From: Streptomyces longhuiensis
GTDB lineage: Bacteria > Actinomycetota > Actinomycetes > Streptomycetales > Streptomycetaceae
Length of the DNA stretch: 64,000 nt
NCBI RefSeq assembly: GCF_020616555.1
Contig: NZ_CP085173.1
Location: 9,378,001-9,442,000 of the forward strand
Direction of reading: 5' to 3'
Each line of letters begins with the position of its first letter. Position 1 is the stretch's first letter. The position numbers and the translations under genes are program-made. The notes beneath the pieces were generated by a model. That model saw only the letters and a program-made list of their open reading frames with translations, did not search any database and was not told the DNA's origin. This document shows, piece by piece, positions 9,614 through 18,587 of this stretch.

Positions 9614-9642
9614 TTGACGGTGTGTCCCGGGGCTCCCATACT
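9614..9642 (+). promoter_or_regulatory. sigma-70-type promoter of the NCS2 operon
   Basis: TTGACG (9614-9619), a 17-bp spacer and CATACT (9637-9642) match the housekeeping promoter consensus well. The predicted start point, about 9649, falls inside the first of the two operator palindromes that follow. Confidence 0.7.
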
Positions 9643-9647
9643 GACGG

Positions 9648-9675
9648 CCAAATCGATTTGGCCAAATCGATTTGG
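9648..9675 (+). promoter_or_regulatory. tandem LacI-type operator
   Basis: The 14-bp palindrome CCAAATCGATTTGG occurs twice with no gap (9648-9661 and 9662-9675). A central CG within AT-rich arms is typical for LacI/GalR-family operators. The pair overlaps the predicted transcription start of the permease operon, so binding should block transcription. The LacI-family gene at the far end of this operon is the obvious candidate ligand; that link is inference. Confidence 0.7.
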
Positions 9676-9741
9676 CTCTCCGTCCAGGGCCGGATCGCGG
9701 CTGATATCCGAGCGTGCCTTACGCCCGAACGGAGCCCGAAC

Positions 9742-11340
9742 ATGTCCAGTCCCCGTCAGAGCAGGCCACCGGCCGGCCAACCGCCGGCCGGTGGCCCTGC
9801 GGCCAAGCACCCATCAGGCGAGCCCACCGCACTTCCCTCCGAGATCTCCGCACTCTCCGACACCTGCGAGACCGTCAACTCCCAGCTCACGCAGACAGTC
9901 GACCCGGATGAGCGTCCCCATTCCGAGGGTCACCGCCCCGACGGTGCTCGTCCCGAGGGTGGTCGTCCCGACACCACCGGGTCCTCGGCCGACGAAGGTG
10001 CCCCGCCCGGCGTGCACCCCGTGGACGAGTCGCGTCCCCTGGGGCGCATCCTGCTCTTCGGGATCCAGCACGTCCTCGTGATGGCCGCGACCCCCATCTC
10101 GGCAATCTTCCTGATGAGCGCCACCCTCGGCCTGCGTGCCGGTCTCACCGTCGATCTGCTCTCGGCGGCCTTCGTGCTCTCCGGCGTGGGATCGCTGATC
10201 CAGTCGCTCGGACCCTGGAAGTTCGGGCCGCGGCTGCCCTTCGTGATGCTGCCGGGCGGGGCTCCGCTCATCCTGTTCCTCGCGATCGCCGAGCAGCACG
10301 GCGTACGCATCGCCACCGGTGCGGTGGTCCTGACCGCGGTGTTCACCTTCGTCGTGCTGCCGGTCTTCTCGCGGCTGCTCGCATACTTTCCCGCCCTGGT
10401 CATCGGCACCATGATCGTCATCGTCGGTGTCAACCTGGTGAAGGTCGGCGCGGTCCTCGTCACGGGACAGCCCGGCTCGCCCGGCTTCGCCAATCCCACC
10501 AACCTCGGTCTCGGCATGGCGACGATCGGGTTCACCATCGTCTTCTACCTGCTTTTCACCGGCATCCTGCGCCAACTGGCCGTCATGCTCGGCCTGTTCG
10601 CCGGCACCGCGCTCGCCGCGGCCCTCGGCGCCATCGACGACGCAGGTGCCATAGGCGGCGGACTGGTGAACCTGCCGCACCTGATGCCCTTCGGCTCACC
10701 CGAGTTCAACCTCGTAGCAGCCCTGCCCCTGATGCTCTACAGCCTGGCCTCCATGGCCGAGGCCACCGGCCAGACCGTCATCAACGCCGAGGCCGTCGGC
10801 AAGACGGTCGACAAGCGGACCGACGTGCCGAAGACCGTCCGCGCTGACGCTCTCACCTCGCTCTTCGGCGGATTCTTCGGCCTGCCGCTCATGGTCACCA
10901 GCGGAGAGAACATCGGCATCGTCCGCGTCACCGGCGTCCGCAGCCGGTTCGTCACCGCCGCAGCCGGAGTCGTGCTCATCGTCATCGGGATCCTCGCACC
11001 CGTCACCCGCGCCATCAGCGTGATCCCGACCGCTGTCGTCGGCGGCACCGCCATGGTCGTCTTCGCCGTCATCACCGTGCTCGGCATCCAGATGCTCGGC
11101 CGCTCCGACCTCGACAAGCACACCAGCACCTTCATATGCGCCGTCGCTCTCGCACTCGGGCTCCTGCCCATCCTCGTCCCCGGCGTGTACGGCGCGTTCC
11201 CTCCCAACGTCCGCATCCTCCTCGAAAGCGGCGTCGCCGTCGGCACGTTCGCCGCCGCCGTTCTCAACATCCTCTTCCACCATGTCAGGCCAGGCGTCGC
11301 CGCCCGTCTGACCACCGCACGCACAGAAGGCGACCGATGA
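9742..11340 (+). CDS. NCS2 nucleobase:cation symporter (xanthine/uracil permease family)
   Basis: This 532-aa membrane transporter begins with a hydrophilic Pro/Gly/Asp-rich tail of about 90 residues, followed by some 12-14 membrane segments. Family features include HVLVMAATPISAIFL at the start of the core and EATGQTVINAEAVG and MVTSGENIGIV in the substrate-binding half. Start ATG 9742 has GGAG seven bases upstream. The stop overlaps the next ATG (ATGA). With a deaminase-like amidohydrolase downstream, it most likely imports a purine or pyrimidine for catabolism. The long N-terminal tail is unusual. Confidence 0.88.
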   Translation: MSSPRQSRPPAGQPPAGGPAAKHPSGEPTALPSEISALSDTCETVNSQLTQTVDPDERPHSEGHRPDGARPEGGRPDTTGSSADEGAPPGVHPVDESRPLGRILLFGIQHVLVMAATPISAIFLMSATLGLRAGLTVDLLSAAFVLSGVGSLIQSLGPWKFGPRLPFVMLPGGAPLILFLAIAEQHGVRIATGAVVLTAVFTFVVLPVFSRLLAYFPALVIGTMIVIVGVNLVKVGAVLVTGQPGSPGFANPTNLGLGMATIGFTIVFYLLFTGILRQLAVMLGLFAGTALAAALGAIDDAGAIGGGLVNLPHLMPFGSPEFNLVAALPLMLYSLASMAEATGQTVINAEAVGKTVDKRTDVPKTVRADALTSLFGGFFGLPLMVTSGENIGIVRVTGVRSRFVTAAAGVVLIVIGILAPVTRAISVIPTAVVGGTAMVVFAVITVLGIQMLGRSDLDKHTSTFICAVALALGLLPILVPGVYGAFPPNVRILLESGVAVGTFAAAVLNILFHHVRPGVAARLTTARTEGDR

Positions 11341-12764
11341 ACCAATCCGACCGCGACTCCCTCGCCGGCCCCAGCCCGCTCCTTCTCGTACCGGACGCGG
11401 TCCTGCTGCCCGAAGGCCCCGCCGACGGCTGGGCCGTCACGATCGACGACGGTCGCTTCGAAGCCGTCGGACCGGCGGACGAACTGGAGCGCGCGCACCC
11501 GCAATTGCCGGCCGTACGACTGCCCGGGCACCTGCTGATGCCCGGATTCGTCGACGCCCACCACCACCTCACCCAGAGCTTCGGCTCCGCACTCGCCTTC
11601 GGGGAGCCCTCCGAGATCTTCCGCCGGGTGTGGGTACCGCTGGAAGGAGCGTTGGACGAGGAATCGGCCTACACCGCGGCCAAGCTGGCCGCCCTCGAAG
11701 CGATGCGTGGCGGATTCACCACCGTCACGGACGCCGGCACGCGCGCCGGTGTCGACGTCGAAGTGATCGCGTCCGCCGCGCGTGACGCCGGCATCCGCTG
11801 CGTCCTGGGCCTCGTCTGCAACGACGCGGACGCCACGGAGAATGAGGACGCGACGGACCGCCCGGCCGTTCTCGACCAGGCCGAAAAGCACCTCACCCGC
11901 TACGACGGAGAGCCGCTCATCCATCCGTCCCTGGCCGTCTCCATCCCCGAGGCGGCAACCGAACGCACCCTGCACGCCACCGCCCGCCTCGCCGCCGAGG
12001 CCGGGGCCGTCGTCCAGATTCATGTCAACGAGCACCTCGCCGGCGTGGAACGTTCCCTGGTACGACACGGGCTTCGGCCCCTCGAGCACCTGCACAGCGT
12101 CGGCGCGCTCGGCCCCCAACTGCTCGCCGCGCACGCCACGATGCTCACGCCAGGCGAGCTGACCCTGCTCGCCGACACAGGAACCGCCATCAGCTACAAC
12201 CCCGTCGCCAGCGCATGGAAGGGCAACGCGGTCGCGCCCGCGACCGCCATGGCCGAGCGTGGCGTCCGCTTCGGGCTCGGCACCGACGGCACCCGCGGCG
12301 ACGGCTTCCGGCTCGCGGAGGCCGCCGAGTTCGCGCAGCGTCTCGCGTACGGTCTGGCGACCGGTGACTCGTCGTGCGGTGCGGGCTGGACGTGGCTGGA
12401 GCGCGCCAACCGGGGCGGTGCGGATGCCGTCGGGCTCGGCGCCCGCACCGGCACCGTCGCCCAGGGCATGGCGGCCGACTTCCTTCTCGTCGACGTCGAC
12501 ACCCCGGAATTGGCGCTCTCCTGGGACCTGCCGTGGGAACTCGTACGACGCGGCAACCGGGACCAGATCACCGCCGTCTTCGTCGCCGGGCGACTGCGGA
12601 TGTGGCACGGCCGGCCGACCGAATGGGACGGGCCCGAACTGGTGAGACGGGCGGCGGAACTGGCGCGTGCTGCCGTCGCCAGGGCGGACGTCACCCGAGT
12701 GCACCCCACCTCCACGGCATCACGGGCACTGATCCGGGCACAGGATCGGAGCACGGCGCGGTGA
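11337..12764 (+). CDS. amidohydrolase, nucleobase deaminase-like (TRZ/ATZ family)
   Basis: This 475-aa metal-dependent hydrolase of the amidohydrolase superfamily is close in layout to guanine, 8-oxoguanine and triazine deaminases. Metal ligands visible in order are DAHHHL (HxH), IHVNEH, LLAAHATML and GTDGTRGDG. It is translationally coupled to the NCS2 permease by an ATGA overlap and to the next gene by GTGA. A nucleobase brought in by the permease is the likely substrate, released as deaminated base plus ammonia. Exact substrate unknown. Confidence 0.85.
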   Translation: MNQSDRDSLAGPSPLLLVPDAVLLPEGPADGWAVTIDDGRFEAVGPADELERAHPQLPAVRLPGHLLMPGFVDAHHHLTQSFGSALAFGEPSEIFRRVWVPLEGALDEESAYTAAKLAALEAMRGGFTTVTDAGTRAGVDVEVIASAARDAGIRCVLGLVCNDADATENEDATDRPAVLDQAEKHLTRYDGEPLIHPSLAVSIPEAATERTLHATARLAAEAGAVVQIHVNEHLAGVERSLVRHGLRPLEHLHSVGALGPQLLAAHATMLTPGELTLLADTGTAISYNPVASAWKGNAVAPATAMAERGVRFGLGTDGTRGDGFRLAEAAEFAQRLAYGLATGDSSCGAGWTWLERANRGGADAVGLGARTGTVAQGMAADFLLVDVDTPELALSWDLPWELVRRGNRDQITAVFVAGRLRMWHGRPTEWDGPELVRRAAELARAAVARADVTRVHPTSTASRALIRAQDRSTAR

Positions 12765-13471
12765 GTACGCAGATACTGGCGGTCCTCGCCGTGACGGTGG
12801 CCGTCGCCGCCTTCGTCCAGGGCAGCAGCGGACTGGGATTCGCGCTGATCGTCGCGCCCGTGGCCGGAATCCTCGATCCCGGCCTGGTCCCGGTCTTCGT
12901 CCTCGCGTCGATGATCCCGCTCAACCTGTACGTCGCCTGGCGCGAACGGTCCTCGCTCGACCTGCGCGGCGCGGGCTGGATCACCGGGGCGCGGCTCGCC
13001 GCCACCCCGGCCGGCCTTGCGGTGCTCTGGCTGATCCCGGAACGCGGCCTCGGCCTGTTCGTGGGCGGCGCCACTGTGCTCGCGGCCGTCGCGAGCCTGA
13101 CCGTGCCCGCGTTCACGCCCGGACGGGCCGCATACGTCGGCGCGGGCGCGGTGACCGGGCTGACCGAGACCGCGACCGGTGTCGGCGGGCCTCCGCTCGC
13201 GCTGGTCTATCAGCATCGCCCGCCCGCCGAACTGCGCTCCACGGTCGCCGCGTGCTTCCTCATCGGGGAAGTCGCCTCCCTGGCACTGCTGTTCGCGACA
13301 GGGAAAGCGGAGGTCACGGAGCTCGGCGAGGCAGTCGCGCTCCTGCCCGCGATCGCGGCCGGTGCATGGCTCAGCCGCCTGGTGCATCACCGTCTGGACG
13401 CACGCAGGATGCGTCTGTTCGTCCTGGTCTTCGCATTGGTCTCGGGGCTCGTCCTCATACTCCGGGCCTGA
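12761..13471 (+). CDS. TauE/SafE-family membrane exporter
   Basis: This 236-aa membrane protein has about 8 hydrophobic helices. The N-terminal motif FVQGSSGLGFALIVAPV and the internal repeat GLTETATGVGGPPLALVY are typical of the TauE/SafE family (sulfite or organic anion exporters). The GTG start at 12761 overlaps the amidohydrolase stop and has GGAG nine bases upstream. In this operon it may export a product or co-substrate of nucleobase breakdown. A 20-bp tandem duplication spans its stop codon. Confidence 0.82.
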   Translation: MSTQILAVLAVTVAVAAFVQGSSGLGFALIVAPVAGILDPGLVPVFVLASMIPLNLYVAWRERSSLDLRGAGWITGARLAATPAGLAVLWLIPERGLGLFVGGATVLAAVASLTVPAFTPGRAAYVGAGAVTGLTETATGVGGPPLALVYQHRPPAELRSTVAACFLIGEVASLALLFATGKAEVTELGEAVALLPAIAAGAWLSRLVHHRLDARRMRLFVLVFALVSGLVLILRA

Positions 13472-13496
13472 TCGAGATACTCCGGGCCTGATCGAG
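13457..13496 (+). repeat. 20-bp tandem duplication across a stop codon
   Basis: The 20-mer ATACTCCGGGCCTGATCGAG is present twice in direct succession (13457-13476, 13477-13496). The first copy contains the TGA stop of the TauE-like gene, so the second copy is a silent duplication in the 3' region. This looks like a recent slippage or short duplication event. Confidence 0.9.
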
Positions 13497-13542
13497 TCCA
13501 GGCTCGACCGCGTCCGGGCCGAGCCGGAACGAGTCCGGGGAT

Positions 13543-14583
13543 TCAGTTCCGGCCGGCTCGTATCGACGAAGCCCGGACGATCACCTGCGGGTTCGGGGAC
13601 ACCGCCACCGATGGCGTGGCGGTGTCCCCGAGAAGCCGCCCCAGCAACAGTTCCACCGCGTCGGACGCCGCCTTGTCCAGGTGCAGGTCGACCGCCGTCA
13701 GAGGCGGTTCACAGGTGCGGGCACGCAGGCCGTCGTAGCGGGTGACGACCATGACGTCGTCCGGTACGGTCAGCCCGCTGTCCCGGACCGCCCGGACCGC
13801 GCCCACCGCGAAGGCATCGACCAGCGCGCAGACCGCGTCGACGTCCGGGTGCTCGGCGAGCAGTTCGGCGCACCGCTCGTACCCCGCTTCCTCTCCGCCC
13901 GACTCCGGGACCCTCGCCACGATCGGCGTCCAGCCGTGCCGCTCGGCGACGCGCTCGTACGCGGTGAGCGCATCGACGGATGAATGCCGCGAACCGGAGC
14001 CCACGATCAGCGCCGGTTTCACCGCACCCTGCTCGTGCAGGTGCTCCAGCAGCAGCTCCACCACCAGATCACCGCGCAGGTCGACGTACGGCGCGTTCTC
14101 CTCGGCGGACACCGGCCTGCCGAGCGTCACGTACGGCAGCCCGCGCTCACGCAGCTGCGCGACCGCGGCATCATCCACTTCCGGCTCGACCACGATGGCT
14201 CCGTCGATGTCGACGGAGTACAGCGCGGAATCCGACTGCACGGGCGGTACGAGCACGAGTGCGTAGTCGTGAAGCAGCGCGCTCTCCGCGGCCGCCGCCG
14301 CGACCTCCATGTAGAAGCCGAGCCGTGACGGCCCGCCCGCCACCGCGAACGGCATCGAGGACGCCAGCGCAATGGCCTTCGCCTGTCCACGCCGCAGCCG
14401 CTGCGCCCGTAGGTTCGGGCGGTAGCCCAGCTCCGCCGCCACCTGCCTCACGCGCTCCCGCGTCCGGGGATCGACCTTGCCGAGCCCGTTCAGGGCGTGC
14501 GACACGGTCGTGCGCGACACGCCGGCGACGCGTGCCACATCGGCGATCGTCGGCGGCCTCGGGCCGGGGGCGGAAGTAGCCAT
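13543..14583 (-). CDS. LacI-family transcriptional regulator
   Basis: This 346-aa regulator has an N-terminal helix-turn-helix and hinge (TIADVARVAGVSRTTVSHALN, LGYRPNLRAQRLRRG) and a periplasmic-binding-protein-like sensor domain over residues 65-340. ATG 14583 was chosen because it places the HTH ten residues from the start, as usual; AGGAG lies 11 bases upstream. It is convergent with the permease-deaminase operon and is the only LacI member here. It is therefore the probable repressor of the tandem palindrome at 9648-9675. Its ligand may be a nucleobase-related compound. Confidence 0.88.
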   Translation of the reverse strand: MATSAPGPRPPTIADVARVAGVSRTTVSHALNGLGKVDPRTRERVRQVAAELGYRPNLRAQRLRRGQAKAIALASSMPFAVAGGPSRLGFYMEVAAAAAESALLHDYALVLVPPVQSDSALYSVDIDGAIVVEPEVDDAAVAQLRERGLPYVTLGRPVSAEENAPYVDLRGDLVVELLLEHLHEQGAVKPALIVGSGSRHSSVDALTAYERVAERHGWTPIVARVPESGGEEAGYERCAELLAEHPDVDAVCALVDAFAVGAVRAVRDSGLTVPDDVMVVTRYDGLRARTCEPPLTAVDLHLDKAASDAVELLLGRLLGDTATPSVAVSPNPQVIVRASSIRAGRN

Positions 14584-15309
14584 CTGCGCAAGGACTCCTC
14601 GCTGGTGTGGACGGTGGACAGGTCCATCTTCGCCGACACAGCCCTGGCCGGGGATCGAGTCACGACAGACCTCTCCTGCGACCTGCTGCGTGATGGGCAT
14701 CGGCGACCATGTGGACGTGCTCATGAAGTCCATCGCGAGCCGACTGCGTCGCGCCTTCGAACGGAGGCGGGCAGCAGGCCAGAGGCGAGGACCTGCCCGC
14801 GGTGATCGAGCAGTACACCGTTGCCACTCGTCGCATTCCGGTCCGTCAGCAGCAACTCGGCCTCCAGCTCGCTCAGAACCCGACCGGGCTGGTTGCGCGC
14901 CACGTGCGGCGTGACGTGGTGGGCAGCCGCGTACTTGACGCGGGTCGATCCGGGCAGCCTGTCACCGCTACCGCTACCGCTACCGCTACCGCTAGCGCCA
15001 CCGACGACGCCGAGGTCGCCGAGGTCGCCGAGGTCGGTGCGAGGCCGGGTGGGGGAGCGGCAGCGATGGCGTCGTCGCCGAACGCGGATCGAGGCGATCC
15101 TCACCACCGTGATGACGATCTTTGAGTCCCGGCTCTGACCGGACTTCCGTGAAGTCACGGTTCGCCCAGCTCTGGCCACAGCAGAGGCCCGGTTTGGATC
15201 ACCGGTGCGCCTATCCGGGTCACGTCCGGACGTCCCCCGAGCCAGAGACGCTCGTTCGGGGTAGGTCGTTTCGCGCAAGGTGTCCCTGGGATCCGTGAGG
15301 AGATCAGCT
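14584..15309 (+). other. intergenic region with short tandem repeats
   Basis: No gene could be supported here. It contains five perfect copies of ACCGCT (14964-14993) and three of GCCGAGGTC (15009-15035). Minus-strand bases about 14730-14960 read as a coding-like fragment (VLSELEAELLLTDRN) without a start or recognisable family, possibly a gene relic. Confidence 0.45.
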
Positions 15310-15594
15310 ATGTACGCAGTTGTTCGGCGGTACGAAGGCGTGACTGACTCCGCCGAGGCAGGACGCCGAGTGGACGAGGGATTCGTGCCGCTACTCCGCC
15401 GAGTCCCGGGTTTCGTGGCCTACTACTGGGTGGACGCCGGGGACGGAGTGATGCTCTCCACCAGCGTCTTTGAAGACCAATCAGGGGCCGAAGAGTCGAT
15501 CAACCAGGCGGCGGACTTCGTACGGGACAGCCTCTCGTCGCTGCTCCCCAACCCTCCTCAGGTCACGGCCGGCCCGGTTGTGGCTGCTGGGTAG
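15310..15594 (+). CDS. small ABM-fold (antibiotic biosynthesis monooxygenase-like) protein
   Basis: This 94-aa protein (MYAVVRRYEGVTDSAEAGRR...) has the size and pattern of a dimeric alpha-beta barrel. These folds include quinone-forming monooxygenases and haem-degrading enzymes. ATG 15310 follows GAGGAG. It stands alone on the plus strand. It may act in detoxification or tailoring; the function is not determined. Confidence 0.65.
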   Translation: MYAVVRRYEGVTDSAEAGRRVDEGFVPLLRRVPGFVAYYWVDAGDGVMLSTSVFEDQSGAEESINQAADFVRDSLSSLLPNPPQVTAGPVVAAG

Positions 15595-15734
15595 CGACCT
15601 GCGAGGTGGGCCGCCGGATCCCAACCACCTCCACTCCGGCGTCCTGGCCCTTCACGGGACTCCGGCCACAGCGTCGATTACGGCCAGTGGCGCTCTTTCA
15701 AGCACCTTGGTGGCGGTGTCCGGCAGATGGACAG

Positions 15735-15786
15735 CCGCCCCGATCGCGGTGGTACCGGCTCGGCGGTACCACCGCGATCGGGGCGG
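15735..15786. repeat. long perfect inverted repeat (23-bp arms)
   Basis: The left arm starts CCGCCCCGATCGCGGTGGTA and is matched exactly by the right arm, leaving a 6-base loop at 15758-15763. The stem is longer than most terminators in the window and lies 140 bases past the nearest stop codon. It could be an unusually strong terminator or part of a non-autonomous mobile element. No gene is convincing in 15595-16100. Confidence 0.75.
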
Positions 15787-16100
15787 TGCTCGGCCACCAA
15801 CGTCTGGGCCGGGCATCGGATGGTAGGTATGGCCCTTCTTCACCGGGACGGTTCGCGGAACACCGATACGGAAGACTCTGAGCCTGTCCTCCTTCCAAGC
15901 ATGGGTCTGAGCTGGTCCTTCGTGAGATCGGCGGACCCCCGGGGTTCCGGCCCGTTCGCCGGGCGGCACAGTGACGGTGGTTCGGCCATTTGGTCGTGGC
16001 CGGCTCGCGCGCGCTGCTGGGACACGGTGCCGTTGACACAGATGAGTGACGACGTCCAGCACGGAAGGGCGTCCGGCCCTCAGCCGTGGAAGGACAGCGC

Positions 16101-17729
16101 ATGCACATATCTGGACCGACGGTGGGCCGTCGGGTCTGTGCCGCGGTCATCGCCGCGTTGGTGACCTACTCGACCGTTCTGACCGGGGAGAACCTCGCCG
16201 CAGCCGGACGAATACCCACACCTTCGGTGCCGGCCCCGAAGCTGGACTGGAGCCCCTGCGTTCAAGGCAGCCCGTTCGACTGCGCGACCGCGAAGGTGCC
16301 ACTGGACTACAACAACCCAGGTCGTCGCACCATCGAACTGGCAGTCGTCAAACGGAAGGCGACCGGCCCTGGCCGACGCATCGGCACCCTGCTCTTCAAC
16401 CCCGGCGGACCCGGCGGGCCGGGAACGGTCCAGATGCCACAGAACTACGAGTTCTTTCCGCGCGAGGTGCGGGAGCGGTTCGACATCGTCAGCTGGGACC
16501 CCCGCGGGATCGGCAACAGCACCGCGGTGAACTGCTTCGCGACCACCGGGGAGGCCGCCGCGTGGGAAGCGGGCAAACCGGCCGGCGTCCCGGTGGGCGC
16601 ACAGCAGCGAGCGGCCGTGATCGCCGCGTACCAGGATCTTTCCCAGCGCTGTGAGCGGCGTGACCCCGGACTGCTGCGTCATGTGTCGACCGCCGACACC
16701 GCTCGCGATCTCGAAGGGCTGCGCAAGGCGGTGGGCGACGCGCAACTCACCTACCTCGGAATCTCCTACGGCACGATCCTGGGCGCCACCTACGCCAACA
16801 TGTTTCCCGACAGGGTCCGTGCCATGGTCCTCGACAGCAACATCGATCCGCAGGCCTGGACGAACCACGCCTCCGACGCGGACCCTCGGCTGACCACGTT
16901 CCTGCGTATGGGCTTGGACCGCGCCGCGGCAGCGGTCCTGGACCGGTTCCTCACCCTGTGCGGATCCACGGACGCAGCGGGCTGCGCCTTCTCCGCCGGC
17001 AGTCCGGCAGCGACCCGGGACAGGTTCGACCAGCTGATGCGGAGGCTGCGGGCGCAGCCCGTGGGTGAGTGGACCTACGGCCGCACGATCGCCGACGTCG
17101 TGAGCAGCCTCTACATCCTCCACCCTGGCTGGACGGACCTCGCCGGCAGGCTGTGGGACCTCTGGCAGGGCCGCGTCCCCAAGCCGTCCCAGCCCCCGCC
17201 CGCACCACCGGTCCCGCATCCGAATCCGTACGTCGGCGACGAACAGGCAAGTGCGGTGCTCTGCGGCGACAGCCCCAATCCGCGTGACCCCGCCGTCTAC
17301 CCCGCCATGGAAGAGGCCGCCGCCCGACGCGGGGGCGACGCCGGACGCTACTGGACCTGGGCCACCGTGCCGTGTATCTCCTGGCCGGCCGTCGCGGCCG
17401 ACCGCTACCGAGGACCGTGGAACGGGCCCACGGCACACCCGATCCTGGTGGTCGGCACCAAGTACGACCCCGCCACTCCCTACGCGGACTCTCAGGCGAT
17501 GGCCAGGGAATTGGCCGATGCCCGCCTGCTCACCCACGAGGGATACGGTCACACCGAGCTGATCAACCCCAGCAGCTGCGTGAAGACATACGAGGCCCGG
17601 TACCTCGTAGACGGCACCCTCCCGCCGGCGGGAACGACCTGTCGACAGGACAAGCCGCCCTTCCCTGCGCGCAAGCCGGTCGGCGGCGTCGCCGCCGGCG
17701 GTGGTTGGACGGCCGGCATCGTCCGCTGA
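16101..17729 (+). CDS. secreted tripeptidyl-peptidase-like alpha/beta hydrolase
   Basis: This 542-aa exported serine hydrolase of the Streptomyces Tap/SlpD type trims N-terminal tripeptides from extracellular proteins. A signal peptide covers about residues 1-35. The oxyanion motif NPGGPGGPG (100-108) and nucleophile Ser222 in GISYGT are visible. Asp in GTKYDPATPY and His in EGYGHTEL complete the triad, and the last 60 residues match the TAP-like C-terminal domain. ATG 16101 has GGAAGGA six bases upstream. It appears monocistronic. Confidence 0.88.
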   Translation: MHISGPTVGRRVCAAVIAALVTYSTVLTGENLAAAGRIPTPSVPAPKLDWSPCVQGSPFDCATAKVPLDYNNPGRRTIELAVVKRKATGPGRRIGTLLFNPGGPGGPGTVQMPQNYEFFPREVRERFDIVSWDPRGIGNSTAVNCFATTGEAAAWEAGKPAGVPVGAQQRAAVIAAYQDLSQRCERRDPGLLRHVSTADTARDLEGLRKAVGDAQLTYLGISYGTILGATYANMFPDRVRAMVLDSNIDPQAWTNHASDADPRLTTFLRMGLDRAAAAVLDRFLTLCGSTDAAGCAFSAGSPAATRDRFDQLMRRLRAQPVGEWTYGRTIADVVSSLYILHPGWTDLAGRLWDLWQGRVPKPSQPPPAPPVPHPNPYVGDEQASAVLCGDSPNPRDPAVYPAMEEAAARRGGDAGRYWTWATVPCISWPAVAADRYRGPWNGPTAHPILVVGTKYDPATPYADSQAMARELADARLLTHEGYGHTELINPSSCVKTYEARYLVDGTLPPAGTTCRQDKPPFPARKPVGGVAAGGGWTAGIVR

Positions 17730-18077
17730 GTCGGCCACGGCCACCGGGCTCCCTGGGCACGGTCCGACTCGATCGAGCTCCAGAACGGTCACGGTGCGTC
17801 CGGGGTGTCCCGGTCCGCGGTGTGAGAGGCGGAAACGAAGCACGGCTATCGCCGGGCTGCGGCCCGCGCCGGCAGGCCCAGCGCTGAGAGCTGAGAGCTG
17901 AGAGCTGCGCGTCTCATGTCGGACGGCGCCAGACAGGGCGCTCAGCCACAGCAGTTGGGACTTAGCACTTCAGGTCGCCCCGGGGGCAGTACTCGCTGTT
18001 CCCTCTCTAAGGAACGGCCCCGTCTCAGGAGCGTTGGTCCGATTCGCCCTCGTGTCTCAAGTGAATCAGTCCGCCCT
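17730..18077 (+). other. intergenic region with heptanucleotide repeat
   Basis: No gene is visible. CTGAGAG is repeated three times in tandem from 17884, followed by a partial copy to 17907. I see no clear terminator for the hydrolase gene upstream. Confidence 0.4.
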
Positions 18078-18515
18078 TCACCCTCTGGCGCTGGCGACGC
18101 TCAAGCTGTCCATGTAGTCGCGGGCCCGCGTGATCAGTCCGCTGTGGATGTGGAGCACCAAGAGACCGGGGACGGTGAAGCTGGTGCGTCTGGTCGGCAG
18201 CGTTCCCACCACGACGTGCTCGGCGATGATCACTTCCGGATCGCCGGTCTCGTAGGCCGCGATCCTTCTGACCTCCTGCACATGGACGGGGCTTGCTCTC
18301 CAGGCCGCCCGGTATCCCGCGCGCACTGCTTCGCGTCCCTCGTAGCGCGGAGGGAAACCGGGGGAGGTGAACGGGAATTCGTGCACCGCGTCCATGGCAT
18401 AGAGATCGGCGAGATCGTCCGGGGACTTGTCGAGCATGGCCTGGTAGTAGCGGTTCAGCACCTCGCGAGGGGTGCGAACAGCAGATGTATCCGCATGCGA
18501 CATGGGGGCATCCAT
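18078..18515 (-). CDS. SnoaL-like (NTF2-fold) protein
   Basis: This 145-aa protein has the pattern of a SnoaL-like polyketide cyclase/NTF2 domain: helical start (VLNRYYQAMLDKSPDDLADL), YAMDAVHEFPF, and a C-terminal sheet ending in GLITRARDYMD. Such proteins bind small hydrophobic ligands or act as isomerases. The start is 18515 (MDAPMSHAD); an ATG four codons later is possible. It is divergent from a TetR regulator, and their 72-base shared region carries a palindrome, so it is probably the TetR target. Confidence 0.72.
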   Translation of the reverse strand: MDAPMSHADTSAVRTPREVLNRYYQAMLDKSPDDLADLYAMDAVHEFPFTSPGFPPRYEGREAVRAGYRAAWRASPVHVQEVRRIAAYETGDPEVIIAEHVVVGTLPTRRTSFTVPGLLVLHIHSGLITRARDYMDSLSVASARG

Positions 18516-18519
18516 TCGC

Positions 18520-18533
18520 TCAACACTTGTTGA
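18520..18533. promoter_or_regulatory. candidate TetR operator
   Basis: TCAACACTTGTTGA is a 6-2-6 perfect palindrome in the divergent region between the SnoaL-like gene and the TetR gene, five bases before the SnoaL-like start codon. Position and symmetry suit autoregulation by the neighbouring TetR protein. Confidence 0.55.
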
Positions 18534-18587
18534 CCCATTCACCGTAGAGTCGGCTGGAAGCTCAGTCAACGGCTGTAGAGTGAATTG

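Noticed and set aside
10737..12704. 655-residue minus-strand open frame
   Set aside because: Shadow of the NCS2 and amidohydrolase genes, caused by GC-rich codons; no recognisable domain.
14802..15125. Possible 107-aa protein with Thr-Ala repeats
   Set aside because: Its repeats come from the ACCGCT and GCCGAGGTC DNA repeats; no ribosome binding site or family pattern.
16080..17843. 587-residue minus-strand open frame
   Set aside because: Shadow of the secreted tripeptidyl-peptidase gene, whose catalytic triad is clear on the plus strand.
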